Part shown: positions 62,859-64,000 of the stretch, piece by piece
Numbering within the stretch: position 1 is the first letter of the stretch
Layout: the number at the start of each line of letters is the position of its first letter
Assembly (NCBI RefSeq): GCF_009806555.1
Contig: NZ_VUOK01000009.1
Location: forward strand, 60,678 to 124,677
Direction of reading: 5' to 3'
Length of the DNA stretch: 64,000 nucleotides
From: Methylobacterium sp. 2A
Lineage (GTDB): Bacteria > Pseudomonadota > Alphaproteobacteria > Rhizobiales > Beijerinckiaceae
Notes under the pieces: model-generated
Database searches by the model: none
What the model was told of the DNA's origin: nothing
What the model saw: the letters and a program-made list of their open reading frames with translations, nothing else
Position numbers and translations under genes: made by a program

Positions 62859-63323
62859 GGTCAGGCGGCCGGGCCGCCGGGGGCCTGCGCCGGGCCATCG
62901 AGACGGCGACCGAGGCGCCCGAAAGACGCCCCGCGGTGCGGCGGCATCCCCACCCCCGGACCGATGGCCGGATCCGGCGCCGTCTTGTTCAGGTTTCGAT
63001 TCCGGACTGCCAATCTCGCCCTCGGTGTGCTCGCGATCAGGCCGGGGCTATCACGCACGGGATCGGCACAACAATGGTTATCTTCCGGAATTATAACGGT
63101 TAAAATCTATAATTTGTTGTGACGCCGGAGCATAATTATCGACGATGCCGTGTTTTATACGCGCTCAGTCGGGCGAATGCTGATGTCGGGCGGTGAACCG
63201 GTATCATGCACGCCGATCCGCGGCGCGCCAGGATGCGGGCGGCCGTGTATGCTGGCCCCCACGATTCGGAGCGGGCGGCGCGTACGGACCCTCGGCCCGC
63301 GCGACAGGAGCACCAGTCCGGCG
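62859..63323. other. Intergenic region with an AT-rich island
   Basis: About 465 bp without a gene. An AT-rich island at 63066-63135 contains the 8-bp inverted pair CACAACAA (63067-63074)/TTGTTGTG (63114-63121) and runs such as GGTTAAAATCTATAATTTG. It may hold the DUF3307 promoter or be a remnant of foreign DNA. ORF codons from 63150 upstream of 63324 are not conserved-looking. Confidence 0.4.
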
Positions 63324-63719
63324 ATGCCGTCCTTCGACACGCCCGTTTCGGTCGGTGCCTTCGCGCTGCTGGTCTTCGCCTTCGCGGTGAAGCAGCTCGG
63401 GGCGGATTTCCTGCTCCAGACCACCTGGATGGCGTATGGCAAGAACCGGGCCTCGGACTGGATCCTCCCGCTCTGCGCCCATACCGGCCTGCACGGGCTG
63501 GGCACGCTGCTGATCGTGCTGCCGGTCAAGCCGGCCCTGTGGTGGCTGGCTTTGGTGGATTTCGCGATTCACACGGTGATCGATCGCGGCAAGGGGCTGA
63601 TCGGCCGGCGCACGCACTTCCCGCCGACCGACACCCGGTTCTGGTGGCTGATCGGCCTCGACCAGTTCCTCCACCAAGTGACCCATATCGGGCTGGCGGC
63701 GATCCTGGCGGTGGGCTGA
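63324..63719 (+). CDS. DUF3307-family membrane protein
   Basis: 131 residues from ATG 63324. Three or four hydrophobic helices: VGAFALLVFAFAVKQLGADF, LLQTTWMAYGK, LCAHTGLHGLGTLLIVLPV, and WWLALVDFAIHTVIDRGKGL, ending WLIGLDQFLHQVTHIGLAAI. The conserved H/D pattern (HTGLHG, DFAIHTVIDRGK, DQFLHQ) is diagnostic of DUF3307, whose function is unknown. Members are inner-membrane proteins, sometimes near phage or defence regions. Confidence 0.82.
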   Translation: MPSFDTPVSVGAFALLVFAFAVKQLGADFLLQTTWMAYGKNRASDWILPLCAHTGLHGLGTLLIVLPVKPALWWLALVDFAIHTVIDRGKGLIGRRTHFPPTDTRFWWLIGLDQFLHQVTHIGLAAILAVG

Positions 63720-63841
63720 ACCGGGCGGGGTTTTTCGCGTGCACGCCGGATCGGCTTGGGTGTGGGGTGGCCGGCCGCAGCTGTTCCGGCCCGGACGATC
63801 CCGCGGCAGACCGGCACCGCGCCCCGGCAGGCCTGGGGAGA

Positions 63842-64000
63842 TGTGCCGGCCGGCGGCCCGAACCGCCGGCGCAGCTAGATGTCGTTTCCAAGGAGGTTGT
63901 CCTTAGGGAGCCTGCTTGTGGGCGGTTGTCCACCGAGAGCCGAGTGAGGCCTGCGGCTGTTGTAGTCGCACAGCCACGGGGTCATGGCGGCGGTGCGTTC
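63842..64000 (-). mobile_element. 3' end of an IS481-type insertion sequence
   Basis: The minus-strand frame 64000-63875 encodes the last 41 residues of a DDE transposase (MTPWLCDYNSRRPHSALGGQ, then PPTSRLPKDNLLGND, stop TAG at 63875-63877). YNxxRPHSALG is the invariant IS481/IS3 C-terminal signature. 33 bp beyond the stop, TGTGCCGGCC (63842-63851) could be the terminal inverted repeat, since IS481 ends start TGT. The rest lies beyond the window. Confidence 0.7.
63875..64000 (-). CDS. IS481-family transposase, C-terminal fragment
   Basis: 41 codons are visible, open to the window edge. Ends ...RLPKDNLLGNDI and stop. It keeps the RRPHSALGG signature that follows the last catalytic residue of this DDE family. 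Whether the element is intact cannot be seen. Confidence 0.8.
   Translation of the reverse strand, partial: ERTAAMTPWLCDYNSRRPHSALGGQPPTSRLPKDNLLGNDI

Overview
This window looks like chromosomal DNA of a high-GC alphaproteobacterium of the Hyphomicrobiales, most probably Methylobacterium or a close relative. The grounds are very high GC in all coding regions, general-stress-response parts of the NepR/EcfG type, a tandem glycine riboswitch, HWE/HisKA_2 histidine kinases, and two families of interspersed hairpin repeats between genes. The genus is inferred from gene content; no rRNA or other marker gene is present. uvrA, rlmB and cobF argue for a chromosome, although a RepA/iteron plasmid-type replication module lies at 24.3-25.9 kb.

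Layout. 0-8.5 kb: an outer-membrane protein cut by the window edge, uvrA, a damaged parDE toxin-antitoxin pair, an MFS transporter, and a quinone oxidoreductase-like gene divergent from an HxlR regulator. 8.6-14.1 kb: a NIT-domain chemoreceptor, a secreted protein behind a good EcfG-type promoter, DoxX, a glutathione S-transferase and small membrane proteins. 14.2-19.4 kb: a tandem glycine riboswitch heads an operon of a D-amino-acid/glycine oxidase-like flavoprotein, a threonine-synthase-like PLP enzyme, a beta-hydroxyaspartate aldolase (BhcC-like) and an iminosuccinate reductase (BhcD-like). Together these could convert two glycines into aspartate. 19.4-24.3 kb: cobF, a DEAH helicase, small secreted or membrane proteins and a HARE-HTH protein. 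24.3-27.1 kb: repA, seven iterons, an AT-rich stretch and rlmB.

27-41.7 kb: metabolic hydrolases (polysaccharide deacetylase, ArgE-type M20 peptidase, alpha/beta hydrolase, P1/S58 peptidase), a decayed HWE kinase, a beta-carbonic anhydrase, a katG remnant, a GAF/HisKA_2 kinase, an AlkA-type glycosylase and a metallophosphoesterase. 41.7-43.1 kb: nepR faces an ECF sigma factor whose N-terminal extension itself resembles NepR. 43.2-50.8 kb: an SDR, a YihY-family membrane protein, a Crp/Fnr regulator, and larC-larE-larB for the nickel-pincer cofactor followed by a Tat-exported aldo/keto reductase; larE carries an in-frame interspersed repeat. 51-64 kb: an exported GH2 beta-galactosidase-like enzyme, an orphan xanthine-dehydrogenase-type molybdenum subunit, a PepSY protein, an SDR, an SGNH hydrolase, a LysR/quinone-oxidoreductase pair, a GNAT, a DUF3307 protein, and the 3' end of an IS481-type transposase at the right edge.

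Eleven copies of one hairpin repeat and three copies of a second (~101 bp) mosaic element punctuate the window. Several genes show decay (parD, parE, a cupin, an HWE kinase, katG), which suggests a genome tolerant of small indels and repeat movement.
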